From Planctomycetota bacterium (GTDB lineage Bacteria > Planctomycetota > Phycisphaerae > Phycisphaerales > UBA1924): a DNA stretch of 64,000 bases. The stretch covers positions 1 through 64,000 of the forward strand of contig CAUJHH010000035.1 of NCBI GenBank assembly GCA_963204725.1, given 5' to 3'. Below, in pieces: positions 35,162 through 43,733 of this stretch. The position numbers and the translations under genes are program-made. The notes beneath the pieces were generated by a model. That model was not told the DNA's origin and ran no database searches. It saw nothing but the letters and a program-made list of their open reading frames with translations. Numbering within the stretch: position 1 is the first letter of the stretch; every line of letters starts with the position of its first letter.

Positions 35162-37297
35162 CTAGCCCACATCCGCCAGGCCGAGTTCATCGCCGAAGGC
35201 GAGTTTCAGGCGGCGGACGAGGAGGGTTTCGGCGGGGGCCGTGAGTGTCGGGGAGCGTTTGATCCACGCCGCGGCGTCGTGGCGTGCGAGCGTGAGGAGG
35301 TCGAGGTCGCGTGCGAGGTCGGCGACCTTGAGCGGCATGGTGCCGGACTGCCTGGCGCCGAAGAGTTCGCCCGGGCCGCGGAGGATGAAGTCGGTCTCGG
35401 CGAGCTTGAAGCCGTCGGTGGTGGCGACGAGGGCGTTGAGGCGTTCGGCGGCCTCGGGTGTGGTGGGATCGGCGATGAGCATGCACGCGCCGGGCTTGAC
35501 GCCTCGTGCGATGCGGCCTCGGAGCTGGTGGAGCTGGGCGAGCCCGAAGCGGTCGGCATCCTCGATGGCGATGATGGTGGCGTTCGGGATATCGACGCCG
35601 ACCTCGATGACGGTGGTGGCGACGAGGGCCTGGATGGTGCCGGCGCGGAACTGGTCCATGACGCGTTCACGCTCGGCACGGGGGAGGCGGCCGTGGAGCG
35701 TGGCGAGTGAGTAGCCGGCGAGGATCGCGCCGGGCTCGGTGAGTTCCTGCATGAGGGCGCGGGCGGTGGTCGCGCCGGACTCGGGCTCGGCGGGCTCTTT
35801 GCCACCGGGGGGCTCGCCGATCGCGGGCACGACGATGAAGGCCTGCTCGCCCCGGTCGAGGCGGCGTTTGACCTGCTCGTAGACGAGCGTGCGCTGGGCG
35901 CGGCCGAAGAGGGCGGTCTTGACGGGCTTGCGGCCGGGAGGGAGGGCGTCGATGGTGGAGACGTCGAGGTCGCCGAAGATGGTGATGGCGAGCGTGCGCG
36001 GGATGGGCGTCGCGGTCATGACGAGGACGTGGGGCGTGGAGGTGGAGTCTTCGGCCTTGGCGCGGAGGCGGGCGCGCTGGTGGACGCCGAAGCGGTGCTG
36101 CTCGTCGATGATGGCGACGGCGAGGGATTTGAAGCGGACGGTCTCGGTGAGGAGGGCGTGGGTGCCGATGAGCAGGTCGATCTTGCCGGTGGCGAGCGAG
36201 GCGAGGGTTGCGGCGCGATCGGCGGGAGTCGCTGCGCCGGTGAGGAGCGCGAGCGAGACCTTGGAGCCGGCGAGCATGCGCGAGAGCGACTCGAAGTGCT
36301 GCTCGGCGAGGATCTCGGTGGGGACCATGAGGGCGGATTGGTGGCCGCTGGCGACGGCCATGAGCATGGCGTAGGCGGCGATGACGGTCTTGCCGCTGCC
36401 GACATCGCCCTGGATGAGCCGGTTGGTGGGCGTGGGTGAGGCGAGGTCAGCGGCGACTTCGGCGACGACGCGCTCCTGTGCGCCGGTGAGCGTGAAGGGG
36501 ATGCGCCGGCGGATGTGGGCGTCGACGGTGGCGTCGAAGCGGAGGGCGGGGGAGGTAAGCCCTTCGCGGAGGCGGGCGCGGCGGAGCTGGACGCCGAGCT
36601 GGAGGAGGAGGAGTTCGTCATAGGCGAGGCGGCGGTGCGCGGCGGCGACCTCGGCGTCGGTCTCCGGGCGATGCATCATGCGGTAGGCGTCGGCGAGGGT
36701 GGGGAGCTCACGCTCGGCGCGGTAGGCGTCGGGGAGGTGGTCTGTGAGGAGGTGGAGCGCGGCGGGGAGAACGAGGTCGATGGCCCTTTCGATTTGTCGG
36801 GAGGCGAGGCCGTCGGTGAGCGGGTAGATGGGGCGGATGCGGGATTCGCGGAGCGCGGGCTCGCCGCCCTCGTCGGGGATGACCTCGAAGGTGGGGTTGA
36901 TCATCTGGAGTCCGAGGCCGCGGCGTTTGGTCTTGCCCTGAACGCGGATGCGGAGGCCGGGGTGGAGGCGTGTGTTGAGATAGGGCTGGTTGAACCAGAC
37001 GAGGTCGAGGCGGCCGGAAGGATCGGTGAGGGCGGCTTCGAGGCGTGCGGGGCTGTTGCCTCTGCGGCGGACGACGCGGGTCGCGGAGATTTCGCCACGC
37101 GTAGAGCAGAGGCGATCGGCCTCGAGCGAGGAGATGTCCGACTCGGACTCGAGGGACTCGTGGCGGAGGGGGAGGTGGGCGATGAGGCGGCCGACGTTGG
37201 TAAGGGCGAGGAGGGCGAGGGCGTCGACATCGCGCTTGGAGAGACCGGCGATCTTGGAGAGAGGTGTGCGGAGGTCGATCGCGGGTGCGGAGTCCAT
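35162..37297 (-). CDS. recG: ATP-dependent DNA helicase RecG
   Basis: A 711-residue RecG, which reverses stalled replication forks and branches. The N-terminal wedge (OB-fold) region covers about residues 15-190. The helicase core has LTGAQERV, Walker A QGDVGSGKT, IIDEQHRFGVHQR, VMTATPIPRTL, LHGRLPRAER and ATTVIEVGVDIPNA, followed by QLRGRIARG. The C-terminus has the RecG-specific FILRGPGELFGARQSG. Length and motif order match the family. It is on the minus strand, 37 bases after the DUF971 gene ends, and may be read through from it. Confidence 0.95.
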   Translation of the reverse strand: MDSAPAIDLRTPLSKIAGLSKRDVDALALLALTNVGRLIAHLPLRHESLESESDISSLEADRLCSTRGEISATRVVRRRGNSPARLEAALTDPSGRLDLVWFNQPYLNTRLHPGLRIRVQGKTKRRGLGLQMINPTFEVIPDEGGEPALRESRIRPIYPLTDGLASRQIERAIDLVLPAALHLLTDHLPDAYRAERELPTLADAYRMMHRPETDAEVAAAHRRLAYDELLLLQLGVQLRRARLREGLTSPALRFDATVDAHIRRRIPFTLTGAQERVVAEVAADLASPTPTNRLIQGDVGSGKTVIAAYAMLMAVASGHQSALMVPTEILAEQHFESLSRMLAGSKVSLALLTGAATPADRAATLASLATGKIDLLIGTHALLTETVRFKSLAVAIIDEQHRFGVHQRARLRAKAEDSTSTPHVLVMTATPIPRTLAITIFGDLDVSTIDALPPGRKPVKTALFGRAQRTLVYEQVKRRLDRGEQAFIVVPAIGEPPGGKEPAEPESGATTARALMQELTEPGAILAGYSLATLHGRLPRAERERVMDQFRAGTIQALVATTVIEVGVDIPNATIIAIEDADRFGLAQLHQLRGRIARGVKPGACMLIADPTTPEAAERLNALVATTDGFKLAETDFILRGPGELFGARQSGTMPLKVADLARDLDLLTLARHDAAAWIKRSPTLTAPAETLLVRRLKLAFGDELGLADVG

Positions 37298-37334
37298 CGG
37301 TTGGAGAGGATAAGCGGAGGATTCGGAAAGAGGG

Positions 37335-37727
37335 TCAGGAAGGGCCCGTGCCGGGAGGCGACGCGGGCTGGGCGGCGGGGTCGATGCGGCGGAGGTATTC
37401 CCAGGAGTAGATCCCGGTGCTGTGGCCGTCGGAGAAGCGGATGCGGATGGCGTAGTTGCCGACGAGCTCGGCGTCGAGGGCGACGAGGGGCCCGGCGGCG
37501 GAGCCCTTGGAGGGGAGGACGGTGAGGGGGTTCTTCGCCATTTCGTCGCGGAGGTTCTTCATGTCCGCAGAGGGGGACATGCGCCGGAGGTAGGCGATGG
37601 AGAAGTAGGAGGTGGCGCCGTCGGCCCACTGGATGGTGAGGCCGCGGTCCTTCTTGAGGTCGAGGTGGGTGGGCGTGTTTGAGGCGGGGCTCGGGGTTGG
37701 GTTCGACGGGGAGGGGGGCATCGGCAT
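37335..37727 (-). CDS. DUF971 (GBBH-like N-terminal) domain protein
   Basis: A 130-residue protein whose residues 25-120 form a DUF971 domain: LTIQWADGATSYFSIAYLRR, then YAIRIRFSDGHSTGIYSWEYLRRI. This small zinc-finger-derived fold occurs at the N-terminus of gamma-butyrobetaine hydroxylase and, alone, near Fe-S cluster proteins in bacteria. The first 24 residues are Pro/Ser-rich. The ATG at 37727 (or another two codons in) is the only available start. It lies 12 bases from the start codon of the divergent pyrF. Confidence 0.82.
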   Translation of the reverse strand: MPMPPSPSNPTPSPASNTPTHLDLKKDRGLTIQWADGATSYFSIAYLRRMSPSADMKNLRDEMAKNPLTVLPSKGSAAGPLVALDAELVGNYAIRIRFSDGHSTGIYSWEYLRRIDPAAQPASPPGTGPS

Positions 37728-37739
37728 ATCTTGGCGGCT

Positions 37740-38621
37740 ATGGGCGCACAGACCAGTCAGAATCGTCGTCCGTTCATCGATCGTCTTGTGGAGGGGATGG
37801 AGCGGGTCGGGTCGCCGATCTGCGTCGGGCTCGATCCGGTGCTGGAGAAGTTGCCGGAGGCAGTGCGGGCGGAGCATTGGGAGCCGCCGGCGGCGATCGA
37901 GGCGTTCTGCGTCGGCGTTGTCGATGCGGTGGCTGGGATCGCGCCGGTGGTAAAGCTGCAGGCGGCCTGCTTTGAGCGGTATGGGGCTGCGGGAGTGCGG
38001 GTGCTCGAGCATGTGGGGGCGCACGCGCGGGGGCGCGGGATGCTGGTGCTGCTGGATGCCAAGCGCGGGGACATCGGGATCAGCGCGGAGCATTACGCGG
38101 CCGCGGCGGTGGGGCTGCACGCGGACGCGATCACGGTGAGCGGGTATATGGGGCCTTCGACGATCGAGCCGTACCTGAACGCGGGGCTGGGGGTGTTCGT
38201 GCTGGTCAGGACGAGCAACCCGGACAGCGATGTGGTGCAAGGGGGCGAGATGAAGGGTGGGGGGACGGTGGCAGGGATGATGGCAGGGGTGGTCGCGGAG
38301 CTTGGGAAGAGATGGATGGGGAGCGGGAGAGGGTTGAGCTCGGTGGGAGCGGTGGTGGGGGCGACGAAGGCGGCGGATGGGCGCATGCTGCGGGAGCGGA
38401 TGCCGGGGCAGGTCTTCCTGGTGCCGGGGTATGGGGCGCAGGGTGGGACGGCGGAGGATGTGCGGACACTCTTGAGGCCGGGGTTTGCGGGACTGGGGGA
38501 TGCGGGGGTGCTGGTGACGGCGAGCCGGTCTGTCATCTATGCGGGTGGCGAGGGTGATTGGAAGGGGGCGGTCCGGGGCGCGGCAGAGCGGCTTTCGCGC
38601 GAGATCGCGGCCGTTTTCTGA
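37740..38621 (+). CDS. pyrF: Orotidine 5'-phosphate decarboxylase
   Basis: A 293-residue OMP decarboxylase making UMP, of the longer (type 2) class. Conserved parts are FIDRLVEGMERVGSPICVGLDP, the catalytic LLDAKRGDIG, TVSGYMGPSTIEPYL, VLVRTSNPDS and FLVPGYGAQGG, with ASRSVIYAG near the end. The start is taken at the ATG at 37740; a TTG three codons earlier is possible. The facing DUF971 start is only 12 bases away, so the promoters must lie inside the opposite genes or the messages are leaderless. Confidence 0.93.
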   Translation: MGAQTSQNRRPFIDRLVEGMERVGSPICVGLDPVLEKLPEAVRAEHWEPPAAIEAFCVGVVDAVAGIAPVVKLQAACFERYGAAGVRVLEHVGAHARGRGMLVLLDAKRGDIGISAEHYAAAAVGLHADAITVSGYMGPSTIEPYLNAGLGVFVLVRTSNPDSDVVQGGEMKGGGTVAGMMAGVVAELGKRWMGSGRGLSSVGAVVGATKAADGRMLRERMPGQVFLVPGYGAQGGTAEDVRTLLRPGFAGLGDAGVLVTASRSVIYAGGEGDWKGAVRGAAERLSREIAAVF

Positions 38622-38689
38622 GGATCGCGGGTCGTCAGATCTTTGATCGAGGTTTGATTGGAGATCCCGATCAACGTGATGTGAGTTTC

Positions 38690-38726
38690 AAAAATGAATC
38701 AGGGCCTGCCGCGTGGCAGGCCCTGA
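38690..38726 (-). terminator. Intrinsic terminator of the PEP-CTERM-like gene
   Basis: TCAGGGCCTGCC (38699-38710) and GGCAGGCCCTGA (38715-38726) form a perfect 12-base stem with a GCGT loop. On the minus strand it is followed by TTCATTTTTG. It lies 33 bases past the stop of the gene at 38759. Confidence 0.87.
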
Positions 38727-38758
38727 CTGGACGAACTAAGTTTTTGATCAGATCAGAT

Positions 38759-39412
38759 TCAGCGGCGGCGGCGAGCCAGGGCGAGACCGCTGATGCCGAC
38801 GAGGGCGAGCGAGCCCGGGGTCGGGAGGATCTGGCCGTCGATCTGGGTCGGGCGATCGCGGAACGAGCTGCCGAAGAATCCGCCGTTGCGGATGAAGAGG
38901 CCGACGATGGCGCCGTCGTTCGAGTTGGTCTGGGTGACGGGGATGCCGAAGCCGCCGCCGTCGGGACCGTCGAACGTTCCATCGGCAGCGCCGTTGTCGG
39001 AGAAGCCGACGCCGGACATTGTGCCGTTGAAGTAGACGAAGCCGCTGCCACCGTTGATCCACATGCCGCTGATGCTGCCGGAGAGCGTGTCCCCGTCATC
39101 GTCGGTGATGGTGAAGGTGCCAGAGCCGAGAGCCGTGAGGCCGTTGTTGCCGGTCACGGAGATATCGAAGACCGCATCGGCGAAGCCGGAGCGGGTGGTG
39201 AACCCGAAGGCGTATTCAGCGGTCGTGGCGCCGATCGCGGTCACATCGCCCGAGGACGAGTATGACGCGCCATCGGTCGCGACTGCCCGGAACGCGCCGG
39301 TCGACGAATCGAACGAACCGTTCAGGTCGGTGAAGCCGTACGTGAGAACCACGTCGGCAGAAGCGGTGGAGGCCAACAGGCCAGCGGCGAGAACCATGGT
39401 CAGATTGCGCAT
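38759..39412 (-). CDS. Secreted PEP-CTERM-like protein
   Basis: A 217-residue exported protein of unknown function. GAGGAGGG lies about 8 bases before the ATG, which begins a signal peptide (NLTMVLAAGLLASTASA). The middle is Gly/Asp/Ser-rich beta sequence (SGTFTITDDDGDTLSGSISG), with almost no Lys or Cys. The C-terminus (PTPGSLALVGISGLALARRRR, shown here as its key parts: PTPGS, a short hydrophobic helix, RRRR) is the planctomycete form of the PEP-CTERM sorting signal. It has its own terminator and a wide upstream gap, so it is probably transcribed alone. Confidence 0.82.
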   Translation of the reverse strand: MRNLTMVLAAGLLASTASADVVLTYGFTDLNGSFDSSTGAFRAVATDGASYSSSGDVTAIGATTAEYAFGFTTRSGFADAVFDISVTGNNGLTALGSGTFTITDDDGDTLSGSISGMWINGGSGFVYFNGTMSGVGFSDNGAADGTFDGPDGGGFGIPVTQTNSNDGAIVGLFIRNGGFFGSSFRDRPTQIDGQILPTPGSLALVGISGLALARRRR

Positions 39413-39605
39413 ATTTGAGCCCTCCTCAGGACATCACTCTCTTGGTTTACACTCACAACACGGTCACCCTTGTGGGATCCCGCTTCACGAACGTCCAAGG
39501 TCAAAATGCGCCACAACCGAAGGAATGCCACCAAAGTGCTCGGATTAATCCGACTTTGTGTCAGATTCGTTGTGGATTGCCCAGTTGAACCCCTTACCGG
39601 ACGCG

Positions 39606-39620
39606 GGTTTGTGACAAACC
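39606..39620. promoter_or_regulatory. Operator-like palindrome
   Basis: GGTTTGT and ACAAACC are exact reverse complements around a single G. The one-base centre is too tight for an RNA hairpin and fits a dimeric repressor site better. It lies about 195 bases before the PEP-CTERM-like gene start. The binding protein is unknown. Confidence 0.35.
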
Positions 39621-39669
39621 AGGGGTGAGATCGTGGGATCACCCAATGCAGGGCACTGGAATGGGATCC

Positions 39670-39701
39670 GGCGTTGAGACGGCGTTGAGACGGCTTTGAG
39701 C
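39670..39701. repeat. Tandem 11-base repeat, about three copies
   Basis: GGCGTTGAGAC at 39670-39680 and 39681-39691, then GGCTTTGAGC as a degenerate third copy. The 11-base period is close to one DNA turn, so it could place proteins on one face of the helix. Function unknown. Confidence 0.55.
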
Positions 39702-39826
39702 ATCTCGCGTGGGCGCGTCAATCCGCGAGGGGGATTGGCGGCGAGCAAGAGCTGCAGACGATCACCATTCGGGCTGGTGCCCGTGGGTGACGTGCGATAG
39801 CGAAGGAACGCCCGTTCGGGCTTTGA

Positions 39827-40372
39827 TCACATCGGCTTCTTGGAGATCGTCGCGTCGAGGATGCTGAGGAGCTTCTCTTTGTCGAAGACCATTTCCTGGC
39901 GTGAGAGGCCGACGACGTCGTACTCGGGCGTGAGTTCGATGGCATCGACCGGGCAGGCTTCTTCGCACATGCCGCAGAAGATGCAGCGGAGTTCGTCGAT
40001 CTCGAACTTGGCGGGGTATTTTTCGCGATCGTCCCAGGGGCTCTCTGCGGCGACGATGTGGATGCATCGAGCCGGGCAGATGGTGGGGCACATCATGCAG
40101 GCGACGCACTTGACGCGGCCCTGCTCGTCGCGGTTGAGGCGGTGGACGCCTCGGAAGTTGCTGGGTTCCTGGCCGCCGTCTTCGGGCTTGTAGTGCTCGC
40201 GTCGCTGCTCGGGATACTGGATGGTTCGGCTGGTCTTTCCCTGGCCGAAGGAGGTGAAGAAGTGGCGCATCGTGGTGCCGAAGCCCTTGACGATCTCGGG
40301 GATGTAGATGCTCTCGGCGCGGTTGAGCGGCGGGTTTGAAACGTGCACGATGTCTTCGTCGCGGATGGCCAT
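39827..40372 (-). CDS. nuoI: NADH-quinone oxidoreductase subunit I
   Basis: A 181-residue NuoI, the peripheral-arm subunit of complex I that carries two 4Fe-4S clusters. The ligands are Cys89/92/95/99 (CVACMMCPTICP) and Cys130/133/136/140 (CIFCGMCEEACP), the standard twin CxxCxxCxxxCP. An N-terminal amphipathic part (IVKGFGTTMRHFF) would sit on the membrane arm. No other complex I gene is next to it. The gene diverges from the SPOR-like membrane protein. Confidence 0.95.
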   Translation of the reverse strand: MAIRDEDIVHVSNPPLNRAESIYIPEIVKGFGTTMRHFFTSFGQGKTSRTIQYPEQRREHYKPEDGGQEPSNFRGVHRLNRDEQGRVKCVACMMCPTICPARCIHIVAAESPWDDREKYPAKFEIDELRCIFCGMCEEACPVDAIELTPEYDVVGLSRQEMVFDKEKLLSILDATISKKPM

Positions 40373-40452
40373 GGGCGGGATGATAGCGATGCGAGGAGAG
40401 GGTTTGCATTGGCTCGACGCTTCGATGGTGCGAGTGCCGATAGAATGTGACC

Positions 40453-41343
40453 ATGGCTGGCGCCCGATCTCCCCAACCGCTGTTTGAACTGCTGGCCAAG
40501 AGCCAGTCGGATGCGTTGTCGCGCCAGGCGAAGTCGTTCATTCCGCCGGGGGGTGATGGGCACGAGAAGCCGGAGCCACAGGTTGCGGCGGTGAACACGG
40601 TGGCCGATTCGCCGCCAGTCGTCGCTCGTCCGACCGAATCGCGTGCGGCAGCGATGCCTCCGGAGCTGGCCACGCGCGGGAGGCCGGGAAGTGTCGAAAT
40701 CCCCTTGATATGGGTATATGTGGGATGCGCGGGGCTGATTGCGATCTTGGTGCTGGTGTGGACGATCGCGTACGGGCGCGGGGGTGTCGCGCGCGAAGCG
40801 GAGTGGCAGGAGTTGATGGCTTCGCGTGGGGATCCGATCGTTGCGGACCCTTTGGGATTATCTGGGACTCCATCTGGCAGCCCGGCAACTGGCTCGGCTC
40901 CGACCGGGCCGGAGCCCAGCCGGGGCGGATCGCAGCGTCCTGAGCGGCCGAGCGGCGGGGGCGTGCTCCCGGGGGCGACGCGGTTCGGCGTGCTCTCGTC
41001 GGCGGGGGTTCTGCCGACAGATCCTCGGCAGCCGGGTCGGAACTACCTGATGCTGGCTTCCCTCGGACGGGCGGATGCGGAGCAGGCTATCACGTTCCTG
41101 GGTTCTTCGGGAGTTGAGGCGATCGGTGCCCCGGTGGTTGATCCGAAGGGTGGTTCGGCAAACAATCCTGCCCGGTACGAGGTTTTCGCGACGGTCGGAA
41201 TCACGGGCGAGGAGTACAAGAACAATCGCCCCGTGAGGACCGAGCTTGAGGCGAAGGTGGCGCGGATCGGGGAACGGTTTCGGCGTGAGGCCAAGGGGCC
41301 GACAGATTTCGCCAAGCCGCTGTGGATAAAGTACAACCCGTGA
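40453..41343 (+). CDS. Single-pass membrane protein with SPOR-like C-terminus
   Basis: A 296-residue protein of no firmly known family. Residues 1-80 are cytoplasmic (start PQPLFELLAKSQSDALSRQ), about 82-107 form one membrane helix (PLIWVYVGCAGLIAILVLV), a Gly/Pro/Ser-rich linker follows, and the last 100 residues form an alpha/beta domain (NYLMLASLGRADAEQAITFL to YEVFATVGITGEEY). The repeated strand-helix layout, with a Tyr-rich strand first, resembles peptidoglycan-binding SPOR domains; this is inference. The start is the ATG at 40453; a GTG two codons earlier is also possible. Confidence 0.7.
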   Translation: MAGARSPQPLFELLAKSQSDALSRQAKSFIPPGGDGHEKPEPQVAAVNTVADSPPVVARPTESRAAAMPPELATRGRPGSVEIPLIWVYVGCAGLIAILVLVWTIAYGRGGVAREAEWQELMASRGDPIVADPLGLSGTPSGSPATGSAPTGPEPSRGGSQRPERPSGGGVLPGATRFGVLSSAGVLPTDPRQPGRNYLMLASLGRADAEQAITFLGSSGVEAIGAPVVDPKGGSANNPARYEVFATVGITGEEYKNNRPVRTELEAKVARIGERFRREAKGPTDFAKPLWIKYNP

Positions 41344-41408
41344 GGCGCGACGCGTCGCATGGGTCGAGATGACGACCGAGAGTTTGCCCGATCGGGCTGG
41401 AGATGGCC

Positions 41409-41570
41409 ATGAGTCTGGATCGTTCACTGAAGACCGGCGGCAAGCTCGCGAGCAAGCGGAGCGTGATGAAGCGGACGGAGCGGATCGCGAAGATGACCGC
41501 CGACCGCAAATTCGACCCCGCGAAGGACAAGGCGATCGGGATTCCGAAGACGCTGATTCCGAAGGCGTGA
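41409..41570 (+). CDS. Small basic protein, TIGR04137-like
   Basis: A 53-residue, strongly basic protein. It begins MSLDRSLKTGGKLASKRSV, continues MKRTERIAKM, and ends with a GIPKTLIPK motif, matching the short basic family known from planctomycetes and verrucomicrobia (typically MSLDRSLKSKGxLxRxRNVLxRAERI, ending LGLPKV). GGAG lies 6 bases before the ATG; a second ATG two codons upstream is not used because the family starts at MSLD. The function is unknown; its charge and abundance of Lys/Arg suggest RNA or ribosome contact. It sits alone between the SPOR-like and aminotransferase genes. Confidence 0.85.
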   Translation: MSLDRSLKTGGKLASKRSVMKRTERIAKMTADRKFDPAKDKAIGIPKTLIPKA

Positions 41571-41644
41571 GTTTCGACCGCGTCGGATTTCTTTACATTG
41601 TTTGAACGGCGGGCGTCCGACGCTCTGCTGTGGGGAGGCCGCGC

Positions 41645-42838
41645 ATGAATGTGGAACGGCTGATCTCTTCGCGCGCCAAGCGGATCGATGCCTCGGGCAT
41701 CCGTCGGGTGTTCGAGCTCGGCGCACGCCTGAAAGACCCGAACAACCTCTCGATCGGCCAGCCGGACTTTCCGGTGCCGGCTCTCGTGAAGGATGCGGCG
41801 GTCCGCGCGATCCAAGAAGATCGCAACGGCTACACGATGACAGGCGGGATCCTGGAGCTGCGGGCGCGGATCGCGTCGGAGCTGCGCGCGGATCTCGGGT
41901 GGGACGTGACGGGCCCATTGTCCGGCGGTGGCGAGGGCGCGGGGATGCTGGTGACGAGCGGGACATCGGGCGGGCTGATGCTGGCGTTCATGTCGCTGCT
42001 CGAGGCGGGGGACGAGGTGATCGTTCCGGATCCGTACTTCGTGGCGTATCCGCATATGGCGACGATGTGCGGCGCGACGGCGGTGAAGTGCGACACGTAC
42101 CCGGACTTCAAGTTGACGGCGGCGCGGGTCGAGGCGGTGATGACGGAGAGGACGAAAGTGGTGCTGGTGTGCTCGCCGGGGAATCCGACGGGTGTGGTGA
42201 TGACGAGGGAGGAGCAGCGGGAGTTGCTGTCGCTGTGCCGCGCGAGAGGCGTGGTGCTGATCAGCGACGAGATCTACGACCTGTTCTGCTTCGACGAGTC
42301 GCGGACGGATCGCGATGCGGCGGGGAACTTCCGCTGCCCGAGCGCGGCGCGTGAGCCGGACGCGTGGGACAGCGTGCTGGTGGTGCGTGGGTTCGGGAAG
42401 ACGTACGGGGTGACGGGGTGGCGGATGGGGTATGTGGCGGGGCCTCGCGTGCTGGTGGATCAGATCGCGAAGTTCCAGCAGTACTCGTATGTGTGCGCGC
42501 CGTCGATGGCGCAGTGGGGGTGCGTGGCCGCGCTCGATCAGGATATGAGCGGCGTGATCGCGGACTATCAGGCGAGGCGGGACCTGGTGGTGTCGAGATT
42601 GCGTGAGGTGACCGAGGTGGCGTTGCCGGGCGGGGCGTTCTACGCGTTCCCGCGCGTGCCCGAGCGGCTCGGTATCTCCGCCGGGCAGTTCGTGGAGCGG
42701 TGCATCGAGAAAAACACGCTGGTGATCCCGGGCTCGGCGTTCTCGACGCGGGACACGCACATCCGGCTGAGTTTTGCGACGACACGGACGCAATTGGAGC
42801 GCGGGATGGACGTGATTGTGGATCTGATGCGAGGATGA
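41645..42838 (+). CDS. Class I/II PLP-dependent aminotransferase
   Basis: A 397-residue fold-type I aminotransferase, similar to aspartate/aromatic aminotransferases of the AspC-Iγ kind. Motifs are LSIGQPDFPVP, NGYTMTGGILELR, PDPYFVAYP, CSPGNPTGVV, SDEIYDLFCF, the PLP-lysine region RGFGKTYGVTGWRMGY, and the substrate-binding HIRLSFA near the end. The ATG at 41645 has GGGGAGG 6-8 bases upstream; an upstream GTG at 41630 is not needed. The substrate is not fixed by sequence. It ends convergent to the metal-operon genes. Confidence 0.9.
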   Translation: MNVERLISSRAKRIDASGIRRVFELGARLKDPNNLSIGQPDFPVPALVKDAAVRAIQEDRNGYTMTGGILELRARIASELRADLGWDVTGPLSGGGEGAGMLVTSGTSGGLMLAFMSLLEAGDEVIVPDPYFVAYPHMATMCGATAVKCDTYPDFKLTAARVEAVMTERTKVVLVCSPGNPTGVVMTREEQRELLSLCRARGVVLISDEIYDLFCFDESRTDRDAAGNFRCPSAAREPDAWDSVLVVRGFGKTYGVTGWRMGYVAGPRVLVDQIAKFQQYSYVCAPSMAQWGCVAALDQDMSGVIADYQARRDLVVSRLREVTEVALPGGAFYAFPRVPERLGISAGQFVERCIEKNTLVIPGSAFSTRDTHIRLSFATTRTQLERGMDVIVDLMRG

Positions 42839-43002
42839 CAGCGCGCACGCAGCGTTTGGACGCGAGTGACGGCGGGCGCAGGAACGAGGGGCGAGCGGTT
42901 CGTGAGGGAATGGGCCGAGGCGCCCGACACCGATCCGATTCGTCGCTCGTCGTGTTGCTGCAGGGTTCGCGGCGTCCCTTCGCGGTGGGCCGTGCCGCGT
43001 GG

Positions 43003-43656
43003 TCAGAAGCCGATGATGAAGCGAGCGAAGAGGCCTTCATCCAGCATGCTGACGCCCTCGGTACCGGGGAGGCCGGTGCGCACGAGATCGAATCCGAGCG
43101 ACATGCCTGCGTTTGCGCCGAGTGAGAAGTAGGCTTCTGCGGAGAGGGTTGTGTAGCGGCGGTGTTCGTTGAACGCGCGGCCGACGCCATCGGCACGGAA
43201 GTACACGCCGCGCCCGATCTCGACGTTGGTCAGCAAGAAGTGCGAGTCGGAGTGATCGCCGGGCTGGTTGGTGCTGAGATCGATGTTGGAACGATCGGAG
43301 AAGAGCGGCTCGAGCTCGGGGTCGTAGGCGTAACCGGCTCGGGCGCGGCGCGAGAGGGCGGAGAGCAGGTCTCCGTCCTGCCGGTCGATGGACTGCAGGA
43401 GGATCGAGCTGCGGAGGGGCTGTGCGCGTGTCTCGGGGGACCAGAACGCGAGCGACCCCGGGGTGAGCGTGGCACCGGTCCGGGCGTTCGGGAGCGCGGG
43501 CGAGGCTGCGGCAATCGTCTCATCGACTGGTTCGGGCCGTTCGGTGATTGGGCGCAGGCCGACGGTCGGCGGCTCGGGCGCGGCTGGGACCTCTGGCGGA
43601 TCCGCGAGCGCGTTCGGAGCGATCAGTGCGAGAATGGCGAGCGTGAACCTGGCCAT
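43003..43656 (-). CDS. Small outer-membrane barrel-like protein
   Basis: A 217-residue exported protein, last of the seven-gene metal operon. The signal peptide is ARFTLAILALIAPNALA. A Pro/Glu-rich stretch follows; the C-terminal 110 residues alternate polar and hydrophobic positions (HFLLTNVEIGRGVYFRADG, YTTLSAEAYFSLGANAGMS) and the protein ends in Phe (LFARFIIGF), as expected for a beta-barrel inserted by BamA. I do not recognise the family. Its place suggests it passes or binds the operon's substrate at the outer membrane; this is inference. A longer upstream frame overlaps the DUF3299 gene and is rejected. Confidence 0.68.
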   Translation of the reverse strand: MARFTLAILALIAPNALADPPEVPAAPEPPTVGLRPITERPEPVDETIAAASPALPNARTGATLTPGSLAFWSPETRAQPLRSSILLQSIDRQDGDLLSALSRRARAGYAYDPELEPLFSDRSNIDLSTNQPGDHSDSHFLLTNVEIGRGVYFRADGVGRAFNEHRRYTTLSAEAYFSLGANAGMSLGFDLVRTGLPGTEGVSMLDEGLFARFIIGF

Positions 43657-43733
43657 CACGCGGCCCCTATTGGCGAAGGGATTCGTAGCGCGACGCGTGG
43701 CCAGACCAGCCACGCGGATGGAAACCGAACTGT

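Larger units (their letters stand above)
39413..39826. other. Intergenic region with palindrome and tandem repeats
   Basis: About 410 bases upstream of the PEP-CTERM-like gene and downstream of nuoI, both on the minus strand. It holds a palindrome (GGTTTGT-G-ACAAACC, 39606-39620) and a run of 11-base repeats (39670-39701). Short open frames here look non-coding. Confidence 0.55.

Noticed and set aside
34795..35244. 149-codon open frame in the hairpin-rich gap
   Set aside because: No ribosome site, low-complexity product, and it runs into recG; the region is better explained as structured non-coding DNA.
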